From NCBI RefSeq assembly GCF_902686445.1, contig NC_062213.1, forward strand, positions 55,997,268 through 56,061,267: a DNA stretch of 64,000 nt, read 5' to 3'. The notes beneath the pieces were generated by a model. The model did no database searches, was not told the DNA's origin, and saw only the letters and a program-made list of their open reading frames with translations. The DNA is from Sciurus carolinensis (Eukaryota > Chordata > Mammalia > Rodentia > Sciuridae). This document shows positions 11,820 through 23,891 of the stretch, piece by piece. Within the stretch, counting starts at the first letter, position 1. Each line of letters starts with the position of its first letter. The translations under genes and the position numbers were made by a program.

Positions 11820-12860
11820 CAAAGTGGATGTGTGTATAATTTGTTGATTTAAGAAAATGGAAACAACTTCCTTTTTCCTCCTTTTTCAATGTTAAATATT
11901 TTTATCACTAATATTACTATTATTAGGCATTACTTAAGCCTGGATTACCCATATGCTTACAAGATACTTTTATTGTTTTCTTCCCTACTGTGATTCTGAA
12001 ATCTAAAACTTCATCTCCTTACCCATTCATACACTGAGTAAACTGCTGGTAACTTTGGGCTAGTTCAGGAAACATTTTTGAAGTTTGTCAGACCCAGTGC
12101 TAGCTTGGACTGCACAGCTTCTCTCTCTTTCTCTCAGTTGCAGTCCAGTGCTGGCAAAAGCTCTTTTTCAGGCTACTGGAAATCAGTTCTCTTAAGTAGT
12201 CATTTCCCTCTCAAGCAAGAGAGTCTTGCTAACTTCAGTCCTCAAAACCCCATCTTTTGTTTGGTTAATTCAATTACAATCCCCCCAGCCACCTAGACTA
12301 GAAAGCTCAGAGACATAATAAGGCTCCTTTCTCTTCATTTCAGCCCTCCTCCCAGATCTAATCAATCAATCAGCTGCTGTCTACCTTCCGCCTTAAGACT
12401 TGCTAAAATCTGCCATCTTTTCTGTCTCTGCCTTTGGTGCTTTCCTCCAACCTTGGACCTCTTATACTTCATACCTGGATTTGCCCAAGTAACTTCATCC
12501 TAATCATTCTGTTTCTTCCTTTTTCCTATTTTTTCCCCTTTTTTCTGTGTCCGTATTTTAACACCACTTCAGTGGTCAAGGTCTCGTGGCATGGTTGACA
12601 ATTTAGGGAGCGGTGAAATAGTTTGCTTTGCTGGGTTGGCTAGGATCCTTGTGAAATACTCTGAATTTCAGGCTGAAAAGTTATGACAGGAGAAGCAGAA
12701 TCATGGTGTTTAAGGATGGCCATTTTTGGATGCTGATGTTAGTAGTGATGTGTGGAGTGGAGTGGACCCAGCAAGACCAGTTCTCAGACTCAGTAGTGAT
12801 CCAAGCAGGAGCTGAGTAGGGCTGGATTGGAGTGAGAAGGATGGGAACAGAAAGGGAATG
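11820..12860. other. Single-copy DNA, no gene seen
   Basis: A pyrimidine-rich stretch covers roughly 12100-12560. The frame at 12078-12296 (72 codons) is Ser-rich without a recognisable domain. No exon was supported. Confidence 0.4.
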
Positions 12861-12863
12861 CTG

Positions 12864-12905
12864 TTCAAACTAAGACTGATAGGATTCAAACTAAGACTGA
12901 TAGGA
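12864..12905. repeat. Perfect 21-bp tandem duplication
   Basis: ttcaaactaagactgatagga occurs twice with no mismatch (12864-12884 and 12885-12905). Confidence 0.97.
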
Positions 12906-13118
12906 CCTTCTGGAGGTCACAACGGGAGGGAAGTTGGGTAGAGGAGCAGTTCACAGGGCAGGAAGTGGAGCTTTGTTCTAGACATGTTTTGATTATTCTA
13001 TAAGCAAGCATTTGATACATGGAATTGGAAATAAGAAATTAGGCTGTTTAAAAGCAGCAGACCTAGAGTTAGCAACTTCATATTTAGCTCTAAATCTGTG
13101 TATCTTCTGCCTTTATCA

Positions 13119-13134
13119 GAAAAAAAAAAAAAAA
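13119..13134. repeat. Poly-A run
   Basis: About 15 A residues followed by imperfect AAAAC units to 13155. It looks like a degraded retroposon tail, but no SINE body was recognised upstream. Confidence 0.7.
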
Positions 13135-13553
13135 GGCAAAACAAAACAAAAACCCAAAATACAAAGGCCACATCACATGTGGACACCTGTATAGATTTGT
13201 GTTTGTGTCACATTAAGTAAGAGTGACTGCCTTGAAGAAGTCTGGTGATGTTCAGGTTCTTGCATTCTCTTAGAACAGAGTGGCTGCTTCTCTGAGAGTA
13301 AAGAGCAAGTTTAAAAAGGTATGTATTTACTTTGGGGAGAGGTGTAACGTCATCAGGTGTTTCACTATAGGTTCCTATTACTCAACTTCAACCACAGCTC
13401 TCAGAATTCTTCCATGTATTTCTAGTAGTTGTCTTATTAGTTTACCTTTATCACTCTTAGAGATTTTATCCCTTTCTTCACCTCTTTAGTAAATAACCTT
13501 TTTGTTTCTTGAAGTCAAGTTCATACATTAGTTTAAACCATACGAAATTGCTG

Positions 13554-13692
13554 GTTTTAAAAAAATATTTTTTAGTTGTTAATAAACATTATCTTTTTTT
13601 ATGTATTAATTTTTATGTGGTACTGCGGATTGAACCTAGTGCCTCACACATGCAAGGCAAGTGCTGTACTACTGAGCTACAGTCCCAGCCCT
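13554..13692 (-). mobile_element. ID-type SINE with squirrel 3' tail and 10-bp TSD
   Basis: The ID body on the minus strand (13615-13692) is preceded on the plus strand by the reversed squirrel-type tail (ttttttagttgttaataaac). gaaattgctg at 13544-13553 and 13693-13702 brackets it exactly. Confidence 0.92.
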
Positions 13693-14163
13693 GAAATTGC
13701 TGTTTTTGTAAGTCAAAAATAGTTGAATGTCTGTAACTTCATATGATTCTCTTGATTTCATATTCATTATCTTAAATTTTCTCATTATCATCTTTTATAG
13801 AGAATTTGATAAAACTGGAAACATTTTAACTTGTTTCCCCTTGAAACTATTAGTTTATTCTTCCCTGGCCCAAATATTGCCCATGTTTTCTAAATTTCCA
13901 TTCTGTCCTTGGCTCAGCCCATCAGACTCTGCCCTCACCATTAGATTAATTAAAAGCACCCTCTTAGGTTTGTCAGCAATCTCTGGTCATCTGCTCAGGG
14001 CCTCCTTATTATTCAAAACTGTCAGTTATTATTTTCTTTGAAATTGTCACAGCCCTTTATTTTCTTGGTTATCCTGCTACTCTTCTATTTTTCATCTGTA
14101 TTCCTCTAGGAAGTACTTTATAAAACTTTAGAAGATAAAAATGGTCAGAAGGAGGTGCAGTAG

Positions 14164-14537
14164 TGCTATAGCTTGGATCTTAAATGCCTCCCAAAGACCC
14201 AGGTGCTGAAGGCTTGGTTGCCAAGGGTGGTACCATTGGGAGGTGGTTAGAACCTTTAGGAAGGACAGCCTAGGGGAATGACGTTAGAGTACTACGGGTA
14301 TGTCCTAGAGGGGAATATTGGGAGGCTGGTCTGTTTCTTTCTTTCTTTGCTTGCCAACCACCATGAGGTGAGCAGTTCTTTCACCACATGCTCCTAGCAT
14401 GGTGAATGCCTTGCCACAGACCCAAAGCAGCAGGGCCAAGAACCCATGAAACTTCTGCAGCTGTGAGCCAAAAAAACCTTTCTTCTTTTTAAGTGTACTT
14501 AAGTATTTGTTACAATAAAGGTAAACTGACTAACAGA
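14164..14537 (+). mobile_element. Solo MaLR-type LTR, second family
   Basis: Blocks typical of squirrel/rodent MaLR LTRs: aggtgctgaaggcttggttg, attgggaggtggttag, caccatgaggtgagcag, ccacagacccaaagcag, cagctgtgagcc, ending ctgactaaca. agtag flanks it at 14159-14163 and 14538-14542, which puts the right end two bases past the usual CA, so the right boundary is uncertain by about 2 bp. Confidence 0.82.
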
Positions 14538-14713
14538 AGTAGTTTGGGGCATGTGCCAGGAAGATGAGCAAGGCAAGTATCACAAAGAAAATGGAAGCAG
14601 AGGGCAAGAGGCCTTATTTTTAACCCCACATGTATCAGGATGTACAGGAAAAGTTATTTACCCAAGAATCTAAATTCTAGGCCAGTTTAACCAACAGGAT
14701 TGTTCCTGAAAGG

Positions 14714-14777
14714 GGCAAAGCATGTAAATGCGTGAGATCCTGGGTTCAATCCCCAGTACTACCAAATAATGATGATA
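14714..14777 (+). mobile_element. 5'-truncated ID-type SINE with TSD
   Basis: Only the 3' part of the ID body remains (gatcctgggttcaatcccca), then an A-rich tail. attgttcctgaaagg at 14699-14713 and attgttctgaaagg at 14778-14791 flank it, differing by one base. Confidence 0.85.
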
Positions 14778-14799
14778 ATTGTTCTGAAAGGATTGTTTT

Positions 14800-16050
14800 C
14801 GTGTTCCCCCGTTTTAAAAACCACATCATTTGAGACAATTTATGTGCCTATAAATGATACTTATAAATGTCTCCATGTACATAAATCCATTTTCTTTCAT
14901 TTGGTGAATGAGGAATCATTCAGGTTCAACATAGTCCATACTTGAAAATATGCTTTGTTCTCAGCTTGTTCTCAGCTTGTTCTAAATTTTAAGAAAATAT
15001 TTTTCCATAAATATTCTACAGTGAGGTTTCTTTTAAAGTTTTAATTCAGAACTTTAATTTTGGATCTAAAATAGAATACTTTGTGTTCCTTTTTAGAATG
15101 CAAATTAGATATTAAGTAGGTATAATTAAATCCTTAATTAATACTGATTGAGCATATTATAATGTTCATGTGGATTTTGTGCTATTGCCTCTGTCATTTT
15201 TGAATTTATTAAGCAAATGAATGTTTCCTTGATACATTTTCCTTGAAAGCATTTTCATTTTTATACTGCATTCTTATGAAAATGACTGTCAACTATTTGC
15301 TATGATAAATAATGAAGATATAGTTCCCCTAGTGTGGAATATATAATTTGAAATATTTGGCTTCCAAAATATATTGCTGTAAATGTATGTATTTTGAGAC
15401 TTAACATTATTACTTGAGCTAACCTGGTCTCCAAATTTCTATTTTATTCAACATTCATTTTGTAAGCCTATACATAATATTTATTTTCATATTTACTAAA
15501 AAAAATATTTCAGACTATTTGGAAAATTAACAGCTAAATATAAACTCTTTAAATCTCCAAATCTGCTTCAGAAACTAAATATCATTTTCCAGTTGCTATT
15601 GCAAATATCTTAGCCTCCCCAATTCCTGAATGTTATTTATTTAGAAACTTTAATTCTGAATTTAACTTGCATTTTGAATATTATGCCTTGAGCATGAATT
15701 TTCTTTTAAAAGTTCTTTGTCTTGTTATTTTATACTGAAGGAAATATCTGAAGTTTGAAGAAAAATGTTCTAAAAGCAAAGCTTAGCATATGCAGGTTTG
15801 TGAGATAAGTTTTATATTTATTAGTAGTGGTAATTAATAATGGTGTTGATGACTAAAAACAGCAACAGCAACTTCCTAATTTGTAGGACTGTTAAGAAAT
15901 TCTCCCTCTAGAGGGATTTTAAGTTACTTTAAGAAAACTGACATATGCTACATCTTTGGGGGAAAATTTTTTTTAAACGTTTGGAATAGTGCCATGCAGA
16001 TTTTAACAACATGCCATGCATGTTGTAAATTCACCATAAGTATTTATTAC
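14800..16050. other. AT-rich single-copy DNA, no gene seen
   Basis: A short direct repeat of ttctcagcttg lies near 14958-14982. No gene, RNA or known repeat was recognised. Confidence 0.4.
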
Positions 16051-16057
16051 TCACATT

Positions 16058-16134
16058 TTTTTTTCTCAGTGCTGGGGATTGAACCAGGACTGACACAGCT
16101 AAGCATGCACTCTACCAGTGATGATACCTCCAGC
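16058..16134 (-). mobile_element. ID-type SINE, minus strand
   Basis: Diverged ID body preceded by a T-run (reversed poly-A). cacatt at 16052-16057 and 16135-16140 is a plausible short target duplication. Confidence 0.82.
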
Positions 16135-16454
16135 CACATTGCTTACTTTCTGGGTAAACAGGATTCATAAAATCATTTCGCTAACAGTAGGGTATTTCAA
16201 TTATTGGTTAAGATATACTGTTCTTAGTGTTCCTTTGGTGTTATTTATAAAGAAGCAAAATTACTTTTGATGAAGAGGCTGAAAACATCCTTAATTTTAA
16301 GAAGGAAAGCAAAATTAATATCGAATTCAATGGGTATTTACTGTTTTCCAAAATTTTAAGTTAGGAAATGTCCTACTTGTCTTCATTGTTGTTCATTTTA
16401 TTGTAATCATTATAGCCAACAATGTCAACTCTTTTTGTGTGTAGTCACTTTTCT

Positions 16455-16642
16455 AAGCATCATAGTGGTCATTGGTCCCAGAACAAGGTTTCCGAATTTG
16501 AGTCCTTATTAATTGTGTAATCTTGAGCAAGTTGCTTAACTCCTGGAGCCTGAGGGTTTCTTTTTTGTCTTTATGGTGGATGGAATGATAGTGCTTACCT
16601 CCAGTGGTTGATCTGTGGATTAAATAAGGCCTTCATCATTGA
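16455..16642 (+). mobile_element. MIR SINE, plus strand
   Basis: gtgtaatcttgagcaagttgc, ttaactcctggagcctgagg and gtggattaaataaggc follow the MIR consensus in order. Confidence 0.75.
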
Positions 16643-16654
16643 AAAAGCTGGCAT

Positions 16655-16785
16655 GATTGAGCCTTTTCTACGTGTCAGATTTCATGCTTCGCGCACATAC
16701 CTTACTATTGTTGTACCTACTTGATAGATGAGGGAAGTGAGCCTTAGTGAATTTAAGTGACTTTCCAAATCATTTAGACTTATGG
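16655..16785 (-). mobile_element. MIR SINE, minus strand
   Basis: tagatgagggaagtgagcc and gaatttaagtgactttcc match the reversed MIR core. It lies directly beside the plus-strand MIR at 16455-16642. Confidence 0.65.
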
Positions 16786-17110
16786 CAATTGCAAGTAGCA
16801 GAAATCTTGACTGCTTGAGGCTTAAACATTAAGAGCTTTATTTTTCTGTCATAGCAATCCTGGATGTTGGTAGCTTCTAGAGTTGTCTCAACAACTTGAC
16901 TCCATCAGAATCAGGCTTCATGCTTCTTGGGTCACAGGTACCCTAAAGTTGCTGATACTACAGACAGGCAGCCTGTAGAGGGAGGGAGAAAGAATGAAGA
17001 ACTCAGGGTCAGCTTGTTTGTGTTATCAGGGAAACAAAAACTTTTATTAGAAACCTTTTCTAGATTTCACTGGTCAGATCTATACAACATGCCCCCTCAG
17101 TAGGTGCAGG
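16786..17110. repeat. Possible old interspersed repeat, family not identified
   Basis: Starts ggcaattgcaagtagcagaaatcttgact, resembling a widespread mammalian repeat whose start reads gcaagtaacagaaaccc. I cannot name it with certainty. Confidence 0.3.
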
Positions 17111-17114
17111 GAAG

Positions 17115-17925
17115 ACTCTGAAATATAGCATTTAACTTTTTTAATTAAAAAAAAAAATTATTGACTTTTTCGCTGTGGAGAAGAGGGTTGGGAATAATTT
17201 TTGTGTTACCTAAGCAGTGCCTTTGCACTTTGCCTGAGTCCCTCTGACTTAAATGGCCAAGATGGGATTCTAACTCAGGTGTATCTCCCACCTCTAATTT
17301 TCCAATCCTGCCTCTCAAAGAATAAAGACACTCACATTACAGACATTTTTAAGGGACATTGTCTGACATCTACATAGGTACAGTTCTTGGAGTTCTATGT
17401 TTTTCAGAATAAAAAGGTATTTACCTTTAGGGGCTGGGGGAATTTGGGAGATACAGGTTTTGTTCCTCCCTATCTCCAAGGAGTAGAATAAAACAAAACA
17501 AAATTTAGTGTCTAAATACTTTTTATATTTAGTAATGACTATTAAGATGTGTTTGTTTCTGGGTATTTCCAATAACATTTTTAAACTTTCTATTGTGAAA
17601 AAAATCACAATATGTGAAGTACTGACTGAGTTTTCCTCTCTTTCTGCTCTATTATGTTTAACTCAGGTTAAATGAGTTTGTTCTGTATTCACTTCCTAAG
17701 GAGTGGTTATCCACTCATTTCATTTTCTGGAAAAATAAAAATATCACGATTCTTGAAACCTGGACACTATATTTATTTATTATTTGTTTTGTTTTTGCAG
17801 AGATGAGGTGGGATAGAGTCATAATTCAAATTATGTATTTGATCCTCAAATATAGTCATAGTTCACTCTTATTCTTTTCTATATTTGAAGTAAATGATAT
17901 TGAATTTTGTAAAGGAAAAGGGATA
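17115..17925. other. AT-rich DNA, no gene seen
   Basis: Holds an A11 run near 17149. The minus-strand frame at 17315-17608 shows no recognisable domain. Confidence 0.4.
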
Positions 17926-17929
17926 AGTA

Positions 17930-18075
17930 CATTGACATTATGAGTCAGGCAACATTATCCATATTTTTTTAGGCAAGAAGACTGAGACCAGAGAAATTAT
18001 TAAATTTATGCAAAAATCAATAAACTGCATTTTCAGCAGAGTTGGATTGCAACCTGATTCAATTCACATTGCCCT
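17930..18075 (-). mobile_element. MIR SINE fragment, minus strand
   Basis: aggcaagaagactgagaccagagaaat ... gcagagttggattgcaacc corresponds to the reversed MIR core. It is decayed. Confidence 0.6.
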
Positions 18076-18120
18076 GTGAAGATGACATCCTGAGCAATCT
18101 CCAGTTAGGACAGATTTTTT

Positions 18121-18255
18121 TAAAAAAATTTTTTAGTTGTAGATGGACACAGTATCTTATTTATTTTATTTATTTTTGTGTGGTGCTAAGGATCGAACCC
18201 AGTGCCTCACACATGCTAGGCAAGTGCTGTACCACTGAGCCATAATCACAGCCCC
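18121..18255 (-). mobile_element. ID-type SINE with squirrel 3' tail and 13-bp TSD
   Basis: On the plus strand: ttttttagttgtagatggac tail, T-rich stretch, then the reversed ID body ending catgctaggcaagtgctg ... cacagccc. aggacagattttt at 18107-18119 and 18256-18268 flanks it. Confidence 0.92.
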
Positions 18256-18269
18256 AGGACAGATTTTTA

Positions 18270-19165
18270 TCTTTCTAGTTCTTTAAAAACTAAAAAATGA
18301 ATTCTACTGTCATGTTTAACTAAAAAGAATCAGTTAAAAAATTAAAAAATAAATAAATTACATGTTTATCAGGGGAAAAAAGCATACTACTAAGTCTCAC
18401 TTTTTTTTAAATTCAGCAACTTTTTGTCACAATCATCTTTTATAAAGGAGTTTTTAAAAGACAGTGAGTATAAGCTGAGTTTACCTTAGCCCACACTTTT
18501 CCATTTCTGTTTTACCAAATAACTACCAGAGTTGTTATTAAATTTAGCTTAACCAAGTGCAGCTAAATTCAGCTGCACCATTGTCAATCATAAGTTGTCA
18601 GTGACTAATAATGGACTGTTCCTGTCTTGACCTTTCTAGTTTGAATTTCAAAGTACTATATGTCTTTTTAACTAATTACATTACAGTGTGGTTGTCTGCA
18701 TTTCTGTGTATATAGCTGTATTTTCAATTTTTAATTGGATAATTAAAAGTTCATTTTTTAAATTGGATAACTAACCAAGCAAAGTATTTCAAGTTTAATT
18801 TTTATAATAAGAAGGAAAGTAGAAAGAAGTAGGTATGTATATATTTGTTGTAAATACCACATGTTGTGTTCTTTTACATTAAAATTTATTATTTACTGAA
18901 AATGCATAAATTTTAATTTATGGAAATATTCTTTTTTCTATATACTCTTTTCTAATATTATCGTATATCCTTTTGTTCATTATAAAAACATTTGTGACCA
19001 GTCTAAGCCTAATTAATTCTTTGACCTCTTCATTAGGTGAAAACTTTAAATCATTTATTTATTCTATGTATTGATTACTGCAGTGTTAAAGCTAATATTC
19101 TTCAGTGATCAAACCAAATTAGTAAAGTTGTACTTATGTTATTTGTTATTAATTTATTATTTTTT
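18270..19165. other. Very AT-rich DNA, no gene seen
   Basis: No recognised elements. Long A/T runs make all open frames here uninformative. Confidence 0.4.
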
Positions 19166-19169
19166 TGTT

Positions 19170-19565
19170 TTATGTGTAAAAATAATGCATTTTCATAAAA
19201 AGACTGTGGGAAACTTCCTAAGTATTTAAATCTTAACACTTCATTACTCCATAGTCATTTTAGTGCCTGTCCTGCCAGACTTTTGAGCCATAGGTTCTGG
19301 TTTTGTTTGTATATGATTTTAATCAGTTTGTCTATTGTTAAAGTTGTGCTCCTCATTTAATTTATATCATAGCACTTTTTCACTGTGAAGAATGCATTAT
19401 ATGTATGTATATACATCCTAATTTCTTCTGCCATTCCTGTTTGTTAGATGTTATTTCTACTTTTTTACTGTTGCAAATGATGCAGCCATGAACGTCTTTG
19501 TGGATAAGACCAATAGGATTATTTCCTGAGTGGAATGACTAGGCTTAAAGGTTATTAATATTTTT
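19170..19565 (-). mobile_element. Old L1M-type LINE fragment, minus strand (tentative)
   Basis: ctgttgcaaatgatgcagccatgaac and attatttcctgagtggaatgactagg resemble the reversed terminal region of old L1 families (general form: gctgcaatgaac ... cctagaagtggaattgctggg). Confidence 0.45.
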
Positions 19566-19719
19566 CGTTCTCATGTGACCAGATCAAACATTTCACATTC
19601 TTAGTATTGCTTTTTTTTAATTGTCCATTTCTTTTTTTAGCTTACTTATCTTGGGATTATAGATATCTCCCTAATCTATGACATGAGCTCTTGATGTTGT
19701 TAAGATTGTTAAATATCTT

Positions 19720-20105
19720 TTACAAAAGTAATTCAAGTTGATTGCAAAGTACAAATTCAGGTATATTGAAGAAAGGAAAAAAAAGATTACCTAGAGAAAA
19801 TATTTTTACATAAGTATAAAAAAAAGATTCTGAACAATAAAAAAAATCCTATTTTTGAATTGTTTTATAATTCAGCTTCCCATTGGGGCTATATAACTAT
19901 GTCATAAATAATATTGTTAAAGACTATATAGCATTTCATTTCTATAATTTATTTAACTAGTCCTAAATTGATATATATTAACATTGTTTCTGGTTTTCAC
20001 TACTTTTATAAATAACACTTCTGTGATAGTTCTGTGCATAAAATTTGTTTTTAGTGTCTGATTATTTCCTTGGAATAAAGTCCTTGTAATAGCAGAACTA
20101 GAAAG
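19720..20105 (-). mobile_element. Second old L1M-type LINE fragment, minus strand (tentative)
   Basis: atttatttaactagtcctaa, acattgtttctggttttcac and gattatttccttggaataaag repeat the same reversed LINE region as the preceding fragment and in the same direction, so it is a separate copy or an internal duplication. Confidence 0.45.
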
Positions 20106-20111
20106 ACTTAT

Positions 20112-20405
20112 ATAGTCAGCCTATATTCAGACAACATTGGGCACCATCACGGTGGTATGACCATAGACAAGTCAGCCTATATTCAGAAAAATAAATTGCA
20201 TCTGTGTTAAATATATACAGACTTTTTTGGTCATTATTCCCTAAACAACACAACTATTTACTTAGCATTTACCTTGTATTAGGTATCATGAGTCATCTAG
20301 AGATGATTTAAAGTATGCAGGAGAATGGTCTTGGGATGTAAATATTATACCATTTTATATATGGAAATTGACCATGTGCAGAGTTTGGAATCTGCAGGAT
20401 CTTTA
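20112..20405. mobile_element. MER2-like (Tigger/Tc-Mariner) DNA transposon remnant
   Basis: aaattgcatctgtgttaaat, tcattattccctaaacaa, agcatttaccttgtattagg, tcatctagagatgatttaaag and accattttatatatgg follow the MER2 interior in order. The outer terminal repeats are not clear. The left part carries a 17-bp direct repeat, gtcagcctatattcaga, at 20115-20131 and 20171-20187. Confidence 0.72.
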
Positions 20406-21175
20406 CTTTCTCTTTCTGTTCTTAGTTGTACTTTCTCCTAGCCACTTGTCTACTTGCTGCTGTTCCCAAACTTCTGAACTTTCTCTCTGACAGAAACCCT
20501 CATGGAGTTAGTGCTGCTTGGCCAGACTCTCTTGTAATCTCCCTTTGCACTTAACGAGTCATAGACACTGACTTTTCCCAGCCTTCCTGCATAGGACACA
20601 TATCTAGTAACTAGAAGCAGGGCCCTTACCATCCAGAATGTGCCATTTTCTACATAGTTTATAAAGCTGTTCGTCTTCAAATTGCTTATCATGAATCCAT
20701 TTGGACAATGCTCTTTTTTGTCTTTACTGAATGGTTATAGATGCTAGCTCCTATTTTCTGTTCTAAATCTGTACTCTATATTTACTTTGCTCTGTTGAAT
20801 ATCTTTCAGTTTTCTATCTCAGAAATAATTTCCCCTTCTAATGAATGAAATTATGTAGATGTCACTGATAGATTCTAACTTAATTTTTGAGAAAATCGTT
20901 TGTCCTTTTTTTATTAATATCTTAAAATTTTTCCCAGATTTTAAATGTTTGATATTTAGTTCTAGTCCATGTATAATATTTTGATATGATGTAAGTATAA
21001 GGGGAATATTTACTATATTATAGCCCTTTTTAAAATAGTAATTTGAAGTTATCTTTCTGTTTCAAGTTCTGAATCTGGATTTCATGTAATGGTAGATAAA
21101 ACATATTTATCAACACTTGAGTTTTTTTTCTTCACTTACCTATAAGCAGAAATTAAGGAGTCTTTGTTCATGATG
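20406..21175. other. Single-copy DNA, no gene seen
   Basis: 20400-20700 is somewhat GC-richer, but its minus-strand frame (20450-20692) has no recognisable domain. 20930-21110 might be old L1, not provable by eye. Confidence 0.35.
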
Positions 21176-21179
21176 TGAT

Positions 21180-21537
21180 TGTTATGATTTAAAAGCAAGA
21201 ACTTTTTGATGGGTAGAAATGTAAAATGGTGTAAACTACTTTAGAAAACTTTTTTGCAATTTTCTTTGTAGTTAGAGTTACCATATAATCCAACGATTCC
21301 ACTCCTATGTGTATATACCTGAGAAAAATGATATACGTGTCCACTCAAAACTTACACACAAATGTCTATAGCAGCATTTTTTGAAATAGCCAAAAGATGG
21401 AAGCAATCTGAATGTCCATCTGATCAATAATAAAGAAAATATGGCATTTCTACACACTGCTGTATTATTTGGCCATAAAAGTAATGAAGTTACTGAGCCA
21501 TGGGTGCAGTGTGACTGAATCTCAAAATTTTATTCTT
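21180..21537 (+). mobile_element. Old L1M LINE, 3' region, left part
   Basis: ccatataatccaacgattcc, ctatagcagcattttttgaa, agatggaagcaatctgaatg and tatttggccataaaag follow L1 ORF2 near its end. The element is interrupted by the SINE at 21538 and resumes at 21735. Confidence 0.75.
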
Positions 21538-21734
21538 TGTGTTGATGGGGGGTGGTATACTAGGGATTTAACCCAGGGGTGCTGTACCACTGAGCTACAT
21601 CTCTGACCCCTTTTAATTTTTATTTTTTTATCAGATCTTACTAAGTTGCTGAGGCTGGTCTCAAACTTATGATCCTCCTGCCTCAGTCTCCCAAGTAGTT
21701 GGGATTACAAATGTGCATCACTGTGCCCAACTTG
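21538..21734 (-). mobile_element. Composite B1+ID SINE inserted in L1M, 14-bp TSD
   Basis: The reversed ID part (21545-21612), a T-rich linker and the reversed B1 part (21640-21734, with gttgctgaggctggtctcaa) are bracketed by aaaattttattctt at 21524-21537 and 21735-21748. The host L1M reads through on both sides. Confidence 0.95.
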
Positions 21735-22060
21735 AAAATTTTATTCTTAAATGAAAGAAGCAAGTCACAAAGGACTACATAGTGTATGATTTCATTTAGG
21801 TGAATTGTCCAGAATAGGCAAGTAGGTGGAGAAAGTAGATTAGTGGTGGCCTAGGGATGGGAAGATGGGGTGATGAAGGGCCATTGAAAGGAATGAGGGC
21901 TAAAGAGTACAGTTTCTTTCGGAAGTGATGTAAATGTCCAAAAATTGATTGTGATGATGGAGGTATAACTGCTTTTAGTGAGTATACTAAAAGGCATTAA
22001 ATTGTTTAAGTTGGTAATTGTATGGCATGAGAATTGTATTTCAATCAAAAATACTTTTCT
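21735..22060 (+). mobile_element. Old L1M LINE, 3' end, right part
   Basis: aaatgaaagaagcaagtcac, atagtgtatgatttcattt, ttgtccagaataggcaagt and attagtggtggcctaggg continue the L1M 3' end to gagaattgtatttcaatcaa. Together with 21180-21537 it makes one element split by the SINE. Confidence 0.75.
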
Positions 22061-22061
22061 G

Positions 22062-23385
22062 TGCAAAGAAAGCAGTGTAATAAGAGAGCCAGGAGACCCC
22101 CATTTCTTTTTGTTCTGTTGTGTGAACTTGAACAAGTCACACACCCATTTTGGTCCTCATTTCTGTATGTTTGGTCTTTAAGAGCCTTCCCCACTCTAAA
22201 ATCTATGATTTTAATTTTGGGAGAAATGATCTAATTATAGCTGTCAACAGATAATGCACACAGACACACTGATTGCTCTGATTCAGTGGTTTGCCCAATT
22301 GCAGGCCAGCTTGTTCAGTGGTACTGATCCTGCTGCTTTCCTCTCCCTTATCATGGCTTCTAAAGGAAAATCCATTGTTTGTTTATATTAAAGGCACTGC
22401 TTTCCCAAAGTTACTGCACAGTGCCGTCCACTTCATTTCTTAGCCCAAACAATACATGTGGTGCCACCCAGTCTACTGTCAAATAGCTTTAGTTATTCCT
22501 TTATAAAACATGCTTAAAAGTAGCCCTTGTCATTGCAACCTTAGAGCATCTCAGCAAATAACCACAGATGTTATTTATAGCAATGTATGTTTTGGATTTA
22601 TAACATTTTATCTCTTAGAGACATAGTATATTATTTGCTTGGTTACTTTATAATTGTGATAGTTTCGTGCCACCCACTGTAGGTTGTTCTACAGTGGTTA
22701 TTCTAACCACAAATTAAGGAGTTATTTTTCTGTGGTTTAGTTATACACAAGGATTATATTGCAAGAGTTGCTGGAGCCCAAGTTCTATAAACAGTTGTTT
22801 TGGAAGAAGTCTTTGTCTGACAGACTGACTAGATTGTTGGTACTCAAAACATTACAGGATGGAATTTAGATGAGCAAAACATAACTTGCCCATTATGTTC
22901 AACTTGCTGAACATTGTGCTAAGAAATGTAAGATAAGGAATTTTCCAAGTGCCTTCTGAGTTAGTATATGGCAGCAGCTTTTTCAGTGGGACAGAATTGA
23001 TAGGGAATTCCCTGCACCTAGACCAGTGAGCATTTATAATTTCCAGACTCATTTGAGATCACAGAGCACATTGTCTAGGAAAATTTGCACATGTATGTAA
23101 TACAACATTTGCATGCAGTAATGGGGGGCAGTAAATGTGTTTCCTCCAACACACCCACTGACCTTTAGGTATCCATGATCATAGATTAAAATCCTATGAT
23201 CTAGAGGTCTGATGATCTGGAAACAAGATAGGTATCATCTTCTGGTTTCACTAATGTTAATGATTTTCAGGTGAAGCCAAATGCTTCTTGTGGCAGTGAA
23301 TAAGGTTAGCAAAAAGTGTTGCTGAACTTGTTGGACAGAGGTTGCCCGTGAGAAGAGCATAATAGGAATGACAACACTATGCCTC
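22062..23385. other. Repeat-poor single-copy DNA, no gene seen
   Basis: No coding signature. 22674-22697 forms a hairpin (ccactgtag, six-base loop, ctacagtgg). 22260-22560 has more balanced composition and could be a conserved non-coding element, but that needs alignment. Confidence 0.4.
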
Positions 23386-23456
23386 TTGTTCACTGCTCTC
23401 CTCAAGCAGTAGGTGCTTTATATTGAAAGAGTGAATGAATGAACGAATGGGTTCAG
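23386..23456 (+). mobile_element. L2 LINE 3' tail
   Basis: ttcactgctctcctcaagcagtaggtgctt followed by gagtgaatgaatgaacgaatg matches the L2 3' terminus with an internal deletion. Confidence 0.45.
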
Positions 23457-23891
23457 GGAGAAATGTGTTCTGCAAAAGAGCTGGCTCTTCTTTCAGATTT
23501 CGCTATGTCTGCTTCTGCCCCTTTTTTAATAACTGATATTTCAGAATCAAAAGAAAAATAGGTGAGACTGCATCCGACAGTGATGTAACATTACAGAAGA
23601 TGCTTACCAACCTCGGGAGCACAAGTTTGATTTTCCTGTTTTCTTCTTACTTTGTATAAGCATATTTGTTCTCTTTTTGTTGCATGTGACTTAAGTTTTT
23701 CTTTACTGTCTTTTTTTCCATTTTAGATATTACTTTAGTAACTACAGAAAAGGCAGAATTCATTGAAAGGTTTTGAATTGTTTCTGGTTACTTTAAACAC
23801 CTACATGAGTTCTTGAAATTTATTTTTGGCTTAAATTTTGGTTTTCTAAGTAATGAAAATTTTCTTCTATTAGAGTTCTTTCTAGATTTTT

